From JAMZMI01 sp963848175 (GTDB lineage: Bacteria; Bacteroidota; Bacteroidia; Cytophagales; Cyclobacteriaceae): a DNA stretch of 64,000 bases. The stretch is from contig CAWKCO010000005.1 of assembly GCA_963848175.1 (NCBI GenBank), forward strand, positions 1 through 64,000, given 5' to 3'. Made by a program: the position numbers and the translations under genes. Shown piece after piece: positions 1 through 8,917 of this stretch; the stretch's first letter is position 1, and each line of letters starts with the position of its first letter. Under the pieces are notes generated by a model. It was not told the origin of the DNA. It searched no databases and saw only the letters and a list, made by a program, of their open reading frames with translations.

Positions 1-1
1 C

Positions 2-220
2 AATGGGCTGATCAACGTAACAAGCAAAAGTTTTGACGATGCAAAATTTGAGAGCCCAACACAAAAGGTGATCGTACATAGAAATGGGGGAGAAGATGTT
101 TTCTTAGCCTCTGATGGAGTTGATTTGATCCAATCATCTCAAAACGAAGGGGAGACCTTTCGAGATCAGCAGGTTTATAGTAAGATTTTTAAATCACTGA
201 CCGACTTTGTGACACCCTAA
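2..220 (+). CDS. 3' end of an unidentified protein gene
   Basis: An open frame enters from the left edge and stops at TAA 218-220, giving about 72 residues that end in KSLTDFVTP. The composition is that of a normal soluble protein, but I recognise no motif, so no function is given. An intrinsic terminator follows 26 bases after the stop, which supports this as the true end of a transcription unit. Confidence 0.6.
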   Translation, partial: NGLINVTSKSFDDAKFESPTQKVIVHRNGGEDVFLASDGVDLIQSSQNEGETFRDQQVYSKIFKSLTDFVTP

Positions 221-246
221 GTACTAGTTATCCAAAGATTTTCTAG

Positions 247-276
247 CCCCAATAGGTTTTCCTGTTGGGGTTTTTT
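247..276 (+). terminator. Intrinsic terminator of the upstream partial gene
   Basis: CCCCAATAGG, a TTTT loop and CCTGTTGGGG form a 10-bp stem with one mismatch (A/G), followed by six T. The rest of the gap to 482 is AT-rich with no other clear structure and should carry the promoter of the next gene. Confidence 0.85.
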
Positions 277-482
277 CATGTGAAATAAAATAGTCAATGG
301 CAATATTTTGTATGTTTCAGTGTGTTACTTTTAAGTTTTGGAAACTATTGAGGTGTGGTGTTTGGAAGGAATTTTCATTGAGATTTTGATGATAAAAGAG
401 AGTCTATGTGAAGGAGTTAATGAATTTAAAAAAAGCGTTAGCCTAGAATAATGGGCGAGTGATGTAGTCAAATTCTATAAAT

Positions 483-1802
483 ATGAATGATGAAATAAAA
501 AAGCTTAAAGAAGCTCTGCAAGCTTCTCCTGAGAATCAATTTTTGAAGCAGCTTATTATCGATGCGCTAATCAAAGGCGAATTTTGGGAGGAGCTTCAAA
601 ACGAGTGTCTTGAATTAATTACACACTCTCCAGAGAATAGGCTCGCAAGGTTTGGCTTGGCCCAAAGTTATTTTGGTAAAGAGAATTACAGCACATCCGA
701 AGTAGTGCTTGAAGCGTTGATTAATGAATATCCCAACTATTCAGAGGCTTATGTTTTGATGTGCAAGGTGCATTTGGCTGAAAACAACAAAGCAGAGGCT
801 GGCGAAGTGTATAAAAAACTGAAAACCATCAAACCGGATTATCAGAACAAGGAACTGGAAGAGCGGTTGCTTGTACGATCAGAGCATAATATAGAGTATG
901 ACGGTGATTCGTTTTCTGACGATATAGAATCTCAGATTTTCGGTAAGAAAGAGAAAACAACCTTCAAAAATGTTGGAGGTATGAATTACGAAAAAGAAGA
1001 GATTAGTCTTAAAATCATTCACCCATTACATCATGCAGATTTATATAAATCTTACGGCAAGAAAATAGGTGGAGGAATTTTGTTTTATGGCCCTCCAGGC
1101 TGTGGTAAAACATTTTTGGCTAAGGCCACTGCTGGTGAAATAGACTCTGAGTTTATTTCCGTGGGGATCGATGATATTTTGGATATGTACATCGGTCAAA
1201 GTGAGAAGAAGCTCAATTTGCTTTTTGAAAAAGCCAGAGCTATGTCACCATGTGTCCTTTTCTTTGATGAAATTGATGCATTGGGAGCAAATCGCAATGA
1301 CTTAAGAACCAGTGCTGGTCGCAATCTTATTAACCAGTTTTTAGCGGAGTTGGATGGGGTGGATAGTGATAATGAAGGTATTCTAGTAATTGGAGCTACT
1401 AATGCACCTTGGCATCTAGACTCGGCATTTAGACGACCAGGTCGTTTTGATAGGATGATATTTGTGCAACCCCCAGCATTGGAGAGTAGAGTGGAAATCT
1501 TCAAGCTTGCTTTGGCTGGAAAGCCTATTGAGAATATCGATTATGAGAAACTTGCAAAAGCCGCTAATGAATTTTCTGGAGCAGATATCAATGCAAGTAT
1601 TGATATGGCTATAGAAGGAAAGCTACAGGAAGCAATTAAATCGGGAAAGCCATCTTTATTGCAAACGAAAGATTTATTAAGTGCTATTAAAAGAGTAAAA
1701 CCGAGTACAAAGGAATGGTTTCAGACGGCCAAAAACTATGCCCTTTACGCCAATGATTCTGGTATTTACGATGAAATTCTCAATTATCTGAAATTGAAAT
1801 AA
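483..1802 (+). CDS. TPR-AAA+ ATPase (Vps4/spastin/FtsH-like AAA module)
   Basis: A 439-residue cytoplasmic ATPase. Residues ~1-130 form helical TPR-like repeats. Residues ~160-400 are a classical AAA module with Walker A GPPGCGKT at 203-210, Walker B VLFFDEID around 258-265 (catalytic Glu263), sensor-1 GATNAP and the arginine-finger segment RRPGRFD near 318. No membrane segment and no metalloprotease domain are present, so it is not FtsH. The short C-terminal helical tail after the AAA lid resembles the layout of single-ring Vps4/katanin-type ATPases, with TPRs in place of an MIT domain; that comparison is inference. The next gene starts 15 bases downstream and also begins with TPRs, so the two are probably one operon and may act together at the membrane. 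The substrate is unknown. Confidence 0.85.
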   Translation: MNDEIKKLKEALQASPENQFLKQLIIDALIKGEFWEELQNECLELITHSPENRLARFGLAQSYFGKENYSTSEVVLEALINEYPNYSEAYVLMCKVHLAENNKAEAGEVYKKLKTIKPDYQNKELEERLLVRSEHNIEYDGDSFSDDIESQIFGKKEKTTFKNVGGMNYEKEEISLKIIHPLHHADLYKSYGKKIGGGILFYGPPGCGKTFLAKATAGEIDSEFISVGIDDILDMYIGQSEKKLNLLFEKARAMSPCVLFFDEIDALGANRNDLRTSAGRNLINQFLAELDGVDSDNEGILVIGATNAPWHLDSAFRRPGRFDRMIFVQPPALESRVEIFKLALAGKPIENIDYEKLAKAANEFSGADINASIDMAIEGKLQEAIKSGKPSLLQTKDLLSAIKRVKPSTKEWFQTAKNYALYANDSGIYDEILNYLKLK

Positions 1803-1817
1803 CCACGCTATCGACTA

Positions 1818-3080
1818 ATGGATTTAGAAAGATTATTATATAAAGCGGAGCATTTGCTGAAGCAACAACAATACGGCGAAGCACAAAAGGAGGTAAGTGC
1901 ATATTTGGCGTCAGAACCTGAAAGCATTCCGGCATTGATCCTATTGGCAAGGGTTTACCTGGGTATGGGAAAAGATGAAAAGGCAGATGAAATTACTGAT
2001 CACCTTGTGAGGAGGGATCCTTCAGATCCTAATATTCTATATTTAAAAGCTGTGACCCAAGCTAGTTTGGGGAAAAGAAAGAATGCACTAAAATTTGCTG
2101 ACAGTGCACTGGCTTACTATCCAATGTTTACAAGCGCACACGCATTGAAGGCAACCATTTTTTTTCAGCAGGCGGACTTTGAAAAAGCCCTAGAAGCAGC
2201 CATTTCTGGGTTAAGCAATGATCCTGATGATGATACCTGTTTGAATTATCGGAGTATGTCATTGCTTCGATTGGATAGGGAAGAGGAGCACGTCAACGCA
2301 GATCAACAAGCCTTGAAAAGTAACCCAATGAATCCTACTACGCATGCCACCGTAGGATTCAATGCACTGCAAAAGGGAGAATTGGACAAGGCTAAATCTC
2401 ATTTTCGCGAAGCTTTAAGAATTGATCCAACAAATGAGCTTGCTCGCATGGGTACGATGCAAGCCATAAAGTCTACCAACATTTTTTATAGATTATTTCT
2501 GAAATATGTATTTTGGATGTCAGGACTTAAGCCACAAGTACGCTGGGCTGTTATCATCATTGGGTATATTCTCATCAATGCCCTAAGCAGATACTCTTCC
2601 TCGTTGGGTAGTTTTTCACCAGTTGCAAGTGTAATCATTGGTGTATATATGATTTTCGCCATCTCTACCTGGATTATGCATCCTGTATCGAATATTTTTC
2701 TACGATTTCATGCCTTTGGAAAGTATATGCTCACGAGCGAGGAGATGAGGGTGGCCAACATATCCGCAGCTTTACTTTCAGTTGCATTTTTAGGTGCTAT
2801 CGGGCTTTTAATTTTTGGTGACAATGCAATTAGATGGCACAATCTCTCTTTGTATCTTTTGTGCACAGGTGTAGCACTTACGGTGGTAGTAAGCTCAATT
2901 TCGAATAGGATTTTAGAAAAAAGTGAGAGGCGGTTGAGAAAATTGGGTGTCATTTATGCAATAGCCTGTGGTTTATTGATTCTATTGGCTATTGGTTTGC
3001 CAGGTTTAGCTCTTAAGTTTTTTGACTGGTGCTTATATGGTTTTATTGCCTATCAGTTTTATGCTAATTCCCAGGAGTAG
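1818..3080 (+). CDS. TPR-repeat membrane protein, partner of the AAA+ ATPase
   Basis: A 420-residue protein. The N-terminal ~215 residues are tandem tetratricopeptide repeats, with recurrent patterns such as ALILLARVYLGMGKDEKA and ALRIDPTNELARMG. The C-terminal ~185 residues contain about five hydrophobic segments, beginning near AVIIIGYILINAL and ending near LLILLAIGLPGLALKFF. There is no signal peptide, so the TPR domain should face the cytoplasm. It follows the AAA+ gene by 15 bases and is very likely cotranscribed. A scaffold that brings the ATPase to the inner membrane is a reasonable inference, but no catalytic motif is visible. Confidence 0.75.
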   Translation: MDLERLLYKAEHLLKQQQYGEAQKEVSAYLASEPESIPALILLARVYLGMGKDEKADEITDHLVRRDPSDPNILYLKAVTQASLGKRKNALKFADSALAYYPMFTSAHALKATIFFQQADFEKALEAAISGLSNDPDDDTCLNYRSMSLLRLDREEEHVNADQQALKSNPMNPTTHATVGFNALQKGELDKAKSHFREALRIDPTNELARMGTMQAIKSTNIFYRLFLKYVFWMSGLKPQVRWAVIIIGYILINALSRYSSSLGSFSPVASVIIGVYMIFAISTWIMHPVSNIFLRFHAFGKYMLTSEEMRVANISAALLSVAFLGAIGLLIFGDNAIRWHNLSLYLLCTGVALTVVVSSISNRILEKSERRLRKLGVIYAIACGLLILLAIGLPGLALKFFDWCLYGFIAYQFYANSQE

Positions 3081-3288
3081 AAGGTATTGAAAGGCCATTA
3101 ATTCATGGCAATATTTCCAAATCATCGAGGCTTTACCAAGCCATGAATTTTGATCTTCCGATCATTTCCCATGCCAATACGTTTTTTTTATTCAGGCTTG
3201 TGTGAAAATTATTCGTGAATTGCGATTTTGCTAAAAGATTTCTTACTCTTCCATACTCTCCACATTGCCGAAAAGCACCATATGCCCC

Positions 3289-3304
3289 ATGTCATTAACT
3301 TAAG
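3289..3304 (+). repeat. Left terminal inverted repeat of the IS4 element
   Basis: ATGTCATTAACTTAAG, identical to the reverse complement of 4665-4680. The match ends at base 17 (G on the left, A on the right). Confidence 0.85.
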
Positions 3305-3469
3305 GAATATTGCAAATACTTCATTAATTTAGAGGAGTAATATATAGGGGGTAATCGTACTATCTCCACCCAAGAAAATGTAAGTTTTAAAATCCATAAT
3401 ATCCTAAGAAATGAGCAATTCATTGAGCAGTGTAAGGACTCGAAAGAGTCCTTTACAAGAGATAGGATA

Positions 3470-4663
3470 TTGATTTTCAGTAACTTAATTGTATTTATCA
3501 TGACTTTGTTGCGTAGAGCAATCCAACGTGAACTTGTTGACTTCATAGGTAAGCTGCAAGATGGAGATGTGGATATTGCTCAAGTCAGTAAAGCTGCATT
3601 TTGCAAAGCAAGAAAGAAACTCAAGCCGGAGGCTTTCATCAAACTCAACGAAATTTTGATTGATACTTTTTATGCCCCCTCCAATGATGAGGTTCGTCTA
3701 TGGAAGGATTATCGACTTCTTGCCAGCGATGGAAGCACGGCAGAAGTACCTAATTCATTGGAAATTCAGAATGAATGGGGCGTTTTTCAACAACGAGCTG
3801 ATGGTAAAAAGATTTGCCTGGCACGTTTGGAGCAGACCTATGATGTACTTAATCATTTGAGTATTGTTTCCTCCATCGATAGTATTAAGGTATCGGAATC
3901 AACTCTTTTCTGGCAGCATTTAGAGCAGATAAAGCCAACCATGGAAAAATACCTTCATGTTCTAGATCGCTACTATGCCTCTCGTCTTCTCATGTTTCAT
4001 TTAGCTAATCGTGGGGATGAGTTCTGTTTTCGTATGAAAAAAAACTGGTGGAAGGTAGTTGAAGCTTTTTATAACAGTGAAGATCAAGATAGAATAATCT
4101 CATTGACCCTGCCAAAGAAAAAATATGAAGAAGCAGCTATGTTGGGCATTGAAGAAAAATCAATCTCAGTAAGATTGGTGAAGATTCCTTTAGATACAGG
4201 TGAGATTGAAGTATTGCTCACTTCTCTAATCGACCCCTCTGTAAGTTTGGATGATTTAAAAGAGCTGTATGGCCTCAGGTGGGGAGTGGAGACTTCTTTT
4301 TCTGCTCTTAAGCACAAAGCAGAACTAGAGAATTTTAGTGGTAAATCCATCAAAGAGGTGAAGCAAGATTACTTCGCCAAGCTTTTTATTCTCAATTACA
4401 CGGCACTACTTATTCATCCAGTCGATCAATTGTTGCAGGATCACCCGAAGGCAAAATACACTCACAAAGTCAATTTTAATGAAGCAATGGCTCGTATGAA
4501 GTACGCTGTTATAGATTTATTCCTGTTTCAAAAGATTCCAGAAACCTTAAAAAAACTGTTTGACGCCTTTTACGCTTTCACTGAACCCATCAGAAAAGAC
4601 AGAAAATTCAAAAGACCAAAGCTTCCGAAACGAAAGTACCATAGAAATTACTGTCATGTCTGA
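3470..4663 (+). CDS. IS4-family DDE transposase
   Basis: A 397-residue frame from a TTG codon. The IS4 YREK signature is complete at YGLRWGVETSFSALK (Y-x2-R-x3-E-x6-K). The first catalytic Asp is in LASDGSTAEVPN and the second is probably in VLDRYYASR. The same frame is open upstream to 3341 and encodes sequence that looks like a normal IS4 N-terminus (FKIHNILRNEQFI, then SFTRDRILIFSNLIVF), but it holds no ATG, GTG or TTG before 3470. The real protein probably starts upstream at a non-standard codon, or a start codon has been lost. The element may thus be poorly active. Confidence 0.85.
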   Translation: MIFSNLIVFIMTLLRRAIQRELVDFIGKLQDGDVDIAQVSKAAFCKARKKLKPEAFIKLNEILIDTFYAPSNDEVRLWKDYRLLASDGSTAEVPNSLEIQNEWGVFQQRADGKKICLARLEQTYDVLNHLSIVSSIDSIKVSESTLFWQHLEQIKPTMEKYLHVLDRYYASRLLMFHLANRGDEFCFRMKKNWWKVVEAFYNSEDQDRIISLTLPKKKYEEAAMLGIEEKSISVRLVKIPLDTGEIEVLLTSLIDPSVSLDDLKELYGLRWGVETSFSALKHKAELENFSGKSIKEVKQDYFAKLFILNYTALLIHPVDQLLQDHPKAKYTHKVNFNEAMARMKYAVIDLFLFQKIPETLKKLFDAFYAFTEPIRKDRKFKRPKLPKRKYHRNYCHV

Positions 4664-4664
4664 T

Positions 4665-4680
4665 CTTAAGTTAATGACAT
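4665..4680 (-). repeat. Right terminal inverted repeat of the IS4 element
   Basis: CTTAAGTTAATGACAT, the exact reverse complement of the left repeat at 3289-3304. Confidence 0.85.
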
Positions 4681-4824
4681 TGAGCTCAAGCCTTGAATAA
4701 TCTTCAACCTATTGAATCAATGTCGTTTATGCTAAGCTGAGCAAATGGACGTCTTTGCGAGACCTTGACTAAAGGGCATTGCCTATTGAATATAAAACCG
4801 CTTATTTGCGGAAACATCTAAGTC

Positions 4825-4839
4825 ATGCCCGAAGGGCAT
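4825..4839 (+). other. Small hairpin in the IS4-SSS intergenic region
   Basis: ATGCCC-gaa-GGGCAT, a perfect 6-bp stem followed by a T-rich stretch (CTTATATTTTT). It could be a weak terminator. A CCGC...GCGG hairpin lies about 15 bases before it. The rest of 4681-4937 shows no gene and should carry the symporter promoter. Confidence 0.4.
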
Positions 4840-4937
4840 CTTATATTTTTACTAGATTCTCAGAATCATCTTTCGAGATTTGACTTGCAGGTCTTGAAGG
4901 GAATAAAACAAACAAGAGTTTAAACAAGAAAATTAGA

Positions 4938-6728
4938 ATGGTACTTACTCCTTTAGATTGGTCATTTGTAGTAGCGTTTTTTGCTCTCTCACTGGGTATT
5001 GGACTTTGGGTCGCTCGAAATGGCAATAGCAGCGCTGCTGATTATTTTGCAGCAGGAGGCAATATGCCTTGGTGGCTTTTAGGAGTTTCCATGGTGGCTA
5101 CTACTTTCTCTACAGATACGCCCAATCTGGTCACTGATTTGGTGCGTCAGCATGGCGTTTCTGGTAACTGGGCTTGGTGGTCTTTTCTTTTCACAGGGTT
5201 GCTCACCGTTTTCGTTTACGCCAAGTTGTGGAAGCGCTCAGGTGTGTTGACGGATGTTGAGTTCTATGAAATGCGCTATTCTGGACGAGCAGCGCGTTTC
5301 CTTCGTGGATTTCGAGCGATCTATTTGGGCGTGATTTTCAATGTTTTAATCATGGCATCCGTATCTCTGGCGGCCATCAAAATAGGGGGAGTTTTGCTGG
5401 GACTTACACCCGTTCAGACGGTAGTAATCGCCGGGCTAGTCACGGTTGTTTATAGTTCTATTGGAGGTTTAAAAGGAGTCTTAATTACCGATTTTGTGCA
5501 ATTCTTCTTGTCTATAGGTGGCGCAGTGATTGCAGCAGTAGTAGCGTTGAATCATCCGAAGGTGGGTGGACTTTCGAAAATGCTTGCTCATGAGAATGTG
5601 GTGGATAAACTCGACTTTTTCCCATCACCGTCCAATCCGGAGATTTTTGTAAGTTTCCTGCTTGTGCCGCTATTGGTGCAGTGGTGGAGTGTGTGGTACC
5701 CTGGCTCAGAGCCGGGTGGTGGTGGTTATGTCGCACAGCGAATGTTTGCTGCCAAAAATGAAGACCACTCGATGAAAGCTGTGTTGTTTTTCAATGCCGC
5801 CCATTATGCTTTGCGTCCCTGGCCATGGATTATTGTCGCGCTTTGTTCACTCATCGTTTTTCCAGATTTGGATAGTCTGAGAGAAGCTTTTCCAGCTTCG
5901 GCCAGTATTGTCAATCACGACTTGGGGTATCCGGCCATGCTTACTTTTATTCCGGCTGGTTTGCTAGGAGTGGTTGTCACTTCCCTGATCGCTGCTTATA
6001 TGTCAACAATTTCTACTCACCTTAATTGGGGTTCTTCTTACGTTGTTAATGACTTTTACCAACGCTTCATCAACCCTCAGGCTACAGATAAGCAAATGCT
6101 AAATGTAGGTAGAATCTCTACGGTGTTGTTGATGATTTTTGCGATGTTGTTCGCTTTGGCTTTAGACAATGCCATGTCCGCATTTCAGATACTTCTCCAA
6201 ATAGGTGCGGGCACAGGTTTGCTATTTATACTGCGTTGGTTTTGGTGGCGCATCAATGCCTTTAGTGAAATCGCTGCGATGCTAATCAGTTTTTTCATGG
6301 CACTATATTTTCGTTTTATTCATGAAGTAATAGGTTTTACAGCTTTAGCCTCCTGGCAAGAATTAGTTATAGGTGTGGGCATCACCACCTTTGGCTGGGT
6401 ACTGGTCACTTACCTGAGTCCGCAAACAAAAATGGAGGTGCTTATAAGCTTTATCAATAAAGTAAACCCAGGAGGCAAAGGCTGGAAAAGAATCATGGAC
6501 AAGGCAGAGCAGGAAGGCACAACATTAACGCCAACGGGCACTACTACAAGTATTCCTACAGCCATCTTGGCCATGCTTCTTGGTGCTACTACTATTTATG
6601 GATTTTTGATCAGCACGGGACTATTGATTTACGGAAGATTGGCATCTGGCGCAGGCTTGCTATTGGTAACCATCGTCGCTGGTTACTTACTAACTCGTGT
6701 TTGGAAAAAGATTTCTTTAAGAGGGTAA
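4938..6728 (+). CDS. Sodium:solute symporter (SSS family)
   Basis: A 596-residue integral membrane protein with about 13-15 hydrophobic segments. The N-terminal block with ADYFAAGGNMPWWLLGVSMVATTFSTDTP is the typical SSS start (TM1, the YFxAGG...PWW linker, and the unwound helix region). The central part carries the SSS-like GGLKGVLITDFVQFF. It lies outside the sugar loci, directly after the IS4 element and before a strong bidirectional terminator, so it is monocistronic. The substrate cannot be read from the sequence. It is clearly different from the araA-linked symporter at 14954. Confidence 0.85.
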   Translation: MVLTPLDWSFVVAFFALSLGIGLWVARNGNSSAADYFAAGGNMPWWLLGVSMVATTFSTDTPNLVTDLVRQHGVSGNWAWWSFLFTGLLTVFVYAKLWKRSGVLTDVEFYEMRYSGRAARFLRGFRAIYLGVIFNVLIMASVSLAAIKIGGVLLGLTPVQTVVIAGLVTVVYSSIGGLKGVLITDFVQFFLSIGGAVIAAVVALNHPKVGGLSKMLAHENVVDKLDFFPSPSNPEIFVSFLLVPLLVQWWSVWYPGSEPGGGGYVAQRMFAAKNEDHSMKAVLFFNAAHYALRPWPWIIVALCSLIVFPDLDSLREAFPASASIVNHDLGYPAMLTFIPAGLLGVVVTSLIAAYMSTISTHLNWGSSYVVNDFYQRFINPQATDKQMLNVGRISTVLLMIFAMLFALALDNAMSAFQILLQIGAGTGLLFILRWFWWRINAFSEIAAMLISFFMALYFRFIHEVIGFTALASWQELVIGVGITTFGWVLVTYLSPQTKMEVLISFINKVNPGGKGWKRIMDKAEQEGTTLTPTGTTTSIPTAILAMLLGATTIYGFLISTGLLIYGRLASGAGLLLVTIVAGYLLTRVWKKISLRG

Positions 6729-6741
6729 ATGAAATTGAAAA

Positions 6742-6775
6742 TCACAGGCTGAATATGCCAACATTCAGCCTGTGA
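6742..6775. terminator. Bidirectional terminator between SSS symporter and vanZ-like gene
   Basis: TCACAGGCTGAAT and ATTCAGCCTGTGA form a perfect 13-bp stem with an 8-nt loop between two convergent genes. It is flanked by A-rich sequence on the left and AAAATCATTTTG on the right. Confidence 0.8.
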
Positions 6776-6778
6776 AAA

Positions 6779-7213
6779 TCATTTTGTTCTTATTCCATGT
6801 TTACGGGAGAGTGAATAAGTAACTCCCCAAATTCCGACAACATCACTCAGCATATCAAACCAATCGAAAGTGCGATTGGCGAATGCCAATTGGGTGAATT
6901 CCTCTGCGATAGCAAAGGTCAAAACCATGGCAGACCCAAATAGGATTTTGTAATTCTGTAGATTGAATGATTTAAATCTTGTTGCACGATTTACGAAGTA
7001 GGCCAAAAGTCCGTAGAGACCGAAATGTGCCATTTTATCCCCATGCTTAATGTCATGAGCGAGTTTGAAAAATAGATTATCCTTATCTAAATCTGCCACA
7101 ACAATGATCCACGCAATGAAAAGGAAGAGCATGCATGATGGGATATAGATTCTCGCTGATTTTAAAACAGCACCAAACTTTTTGGCGCTGTTTTCTGAGA
7201 TCGAATTATGCAT
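6779..7213 (-). CDS. VanZ-family membrane protein
   Basis: A 144-residue protein with four hydrophobic helices. The VanZ-like signatures GDKMAHFGLYGLLAYF and AEEFTQLAF...FDWFDMLSDVVG are present. VanZ-like proteins are small membrane proteins of unclear general function; the name comes from a teicoplanin-resistance gene, and resistance should not be assumed here. Its start overlaps the end of the creD-like gene by 8 bases, so translation is probably coupled. Confidence 0.8.
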   Translation of the reverse strand: MHNSISENSAKKFGAVLKSARIYIPSCMLFLFIAWIIVVADLDKDNLFFKLAHDIKHGDKMAHFGLYGLLAYFVNRATRFKSFNLQNYKILFGSAMVLTFAIAEEFTQLAFANRTFDWFDMLSDVVGIWGVTYSLSRKHGIRTK

Positions 7214-8546
7214 GGTCTCCTTTCAAATTATACCAGTCTATGTTTCGGGTAAAGTACATGGTGCCTGCCAGCATGACTAAGAGTCCAACACTTCCCATCA
7301 AAAGCGCATAATCGGCCAGTTGCAAAGTCACGAAGAGGAAGGCATAAACCCCCACCAAGGTGGCAGTTAAAATCATCGTGAGTTGTTTGGATTTGAAAAC
7401 ACTCAGAGAGTACATAGATATTGTGGATACTGTAGCTATGGCTGAGATTCCATACGCCAGATTGAAGTTTGAATGCTCGGAAATGGAAATGAGCAATACG
7501 TAAAAGAGGCAAAGTGCCAGCCCAACAAGCGTGTATTGAAAAGGGTGTATTTTTCTCCCATTCATTATTTCTACCAGAAAAAATATCAGAAAAGTGAGCG
7601 CAATAGTCATCACAGCATACTTCGCTGACCGCATGGCTTTCTTGTAGTCATCCATGGGCATGAGCAGGTCCAGTCCAAATGCTGAACTTCTTAGTGCAGT
7701 TGAATATTTATTGCCTGTCCAGCTTGGAGGAAAATTGCGGTTGAGTTGCAGTACTTTCCAATCTGCGGTAAATCCCGATTCAGTGATTTCTCTATTTCTC
7801 GGCAGAAAGTTGCCGTTGAAACTCGGTGAAGTCCAGGGCGAAGCTATGCTTATTTCTGTACTACTACCTACTGGTACAAATGAGATGTTTTGGCTGCCCT
7901 GTAAGTTAATGTCAAACTTAAATGCCATCTCAGTCCCCTTAAGGTTTTCCAAATCAGGCAAATCGAATGTAATTCCTGAAGATATCAGGTCTGTAATCCG
8001 CGATCCGGGTTCAGCTTTGATTGCATGCTTGCCCCAATCTATTGTAATATCATTTTCAATTCCTCGTAGGTCGCTAATGCCAATAGTGAGAAAAGCGTCT
8101 TTCCAGAGAATTTCCTTCAAGTTGTTTTCGTCGATTTTGGGGGTAATCATGAAATTTCCGTTTGCATCAAATTTGGATTTGTAAACTACCACTTCATAAA
8201 TGCCTCGTTTCAGACTCTCAGGGTTGATTGTCCCCTTAATATTAAGCTGGTCTGGCAGAATGTGCACATAACGTATTATGTCAGATGTTTTTTCATCTTT
8301 TTCTATTTGATAAACGGCAGGTATGGTGAGAATCGGCCCATTAATCATTTGAGCATTCGCCCATTTGGAGCTGACTTCTTGAGTTGCGTCATTGTTGAGA
8401 GACTCTCGCTCTTCCATGATAGACTTGATCATGGAAGAGGGGATAAGTAGTAGTAATACAAGAATCGTGATGCCTGTAAGTTTCAGGGTCACAGAATGTT
8501 TGACCCATTGATTTAAGCGTTCTGGGAGTGTTTTTTCGTCGTTCAT
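7206..8546 (-). CDS. creD: CreD-like inner membrane protein
   Basis: A 446-residue protein from the ATG at 8546 (MNDEKTLPERLNQWVKHS). The open frame reaches 8606, but those 20 extra codons run through the operator palindrome and are not plausible protein. One N-terminal membrane helix is followed by IKSIMEERE and VSSKWANAQMINGPILTIP, the hallmark region of CreD. A large soluble domain and about five C-terminal helices complete the family layout. CreD belongs to the CreBC regulon in enterobacteria. In Bacteroidota it usually sits, as here, beside a small winged-helix regulator. A palindromic operator lies 46-64 bases upstream of the start. Confidence 0.85.
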   Translation of the reverse strand: MNDEKTLPERLNQWVKHSVTLKLTGITILVLLLLIPSSMIKSIMEERESLNNDATQEVSSKWANAQMINGPILTIPAVYQIEKDEKTSDIIRYVHILPDQLNIKGTINPESLKRGIYEVVVYKSKFDANGNFMITPKIDENNLKEILWKDAFLTIGISDLRGIENDITIDWGKHAIKAEPGSRITDLISSGITFDLPDLENLKGTEMAFKFDINLQGSQNISFVPVGSSTEISIASPWTSPSFNGNFLPRNREITESGFTADWKVLQLNRNFPPSWTGNKYSTALRSSAFGLDLLMPMDDYKKAMRSAKYAVMTIALTFLIFFLVEIMNGRKIHPFQYTLVGLALCLFYVLLISISEHSNFNLAYGISAIATVSTISMYSLSVFKSKQLTMILTATLVGVYAFLFVTLQLADYALLMGSVGLLVMLAGTMYFTRNIDWYNLKGDHA

Positions 8547-8591
8547 ATTTGTTTTTTTTATGTTAGATAAGATTAAAATGTGATTTAAAAG

Positions 8592-8610
8592 TACTTTGAA
8601 ATACAAAGTA
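8592..8610. promoter_or_regulatory. Palindromic operator upstream of creD-like gene
   Basis: TACTTTG-AAATA-CAAAGTA is a perfect 7-5-7 inverted repeat. The same 26-bp block (8588-8613) recurs at 9534-9559 ahead of the membrane protein and regulator genes. Both copies lie just upstream of starts in a cluster that encodes its own winged-helix regulator, so they are most simply binding sites for that protein (inference). Confidence 0.8.
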
Positions 8611-8626
8611 AATGGGCAAAAAAATA

Positions 8627-8917
8627 TTAATTCAATAATTGTTCAATGGCACGGATATGTTTGACAAAGGCATCTTTACCTTCTTGGGTGCATTTGTATT
8701 GTGTATTTGGTTTTCTATCAATAAATTCTTTGTGCACGTCTATATAGTCGCTCTTTTCGAGTGATTTCAAATGAGATGCCAAGTTCCCATCCGTCACATC
8801 CAATAGCTCTTTTAGGGAATTGAAGTCCAGATGATCATTGACGACCAATGCGGACATGATTCCCAGTCGAACCTTGTTTTCAAACGCCTTATTTAAGTCT
8901 TTTAAAATCTCTTTCAC
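8627..8917 (-). CDS. Winged-helix transcriptional regulator (HTH_34 / ArsR-like)
   Basis: A 96-residue DNA-binding protein from a GTG start at 8917 (VKEILKDLNKAFENKVRLGIMSAL). The open frame reaches 8983, but the upstream part overlaps the previous gene and does not look like family sequence. The core FNSLKELLDVTDGNLASHLKSLEKSDYI is the helix-turn-helix, followed by the wing (KPNTQYKCTQEGKDAF). The GTG start overlaps the TGA of the upstream gene (GTGA), which indicates translational coupling. It probably binds the two TACTTTG-N5-CAAAGTA palindromes and so controls its own operon and the creD-like gene. Confidence 0.85.
   Translation of the reverse strand: MKEILKDLNKAFENKVRLGIMSALVVNDHLDFNSLKELLDVTDGNLASHLKSLEKSDYIDVHKEFIDRKPNTQYKCTQEGKDAFVKHIRAIEQLLN

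Larger units (their letters stand above)
3289..4680 (+). mobile_element. IS4-family insertion sequence, 1392 bp
   Basis: Bounded by a perfect 16-bp inverted repeat, ATGTCATTAACTTAAG at 3289-3304 and its complement at 4665-4680, around one transposase reading frame. I see no direct repeat of 8-12 bp immediately outside the ends (left flank ...CATATGCCCC, right flank TGAGCTCAAG...). The usual IS4 target duplication is therefore absent or decayed. It sits between the TPR gene pair and an SSS symporter and disrupts no obvious gene. Confidence 0.85.

Noticed and set aside
3275..4694. Target-site duplication of the IS4 element
   Set aside because: The 8-14 bases on either side of the inverted repeats do not match.
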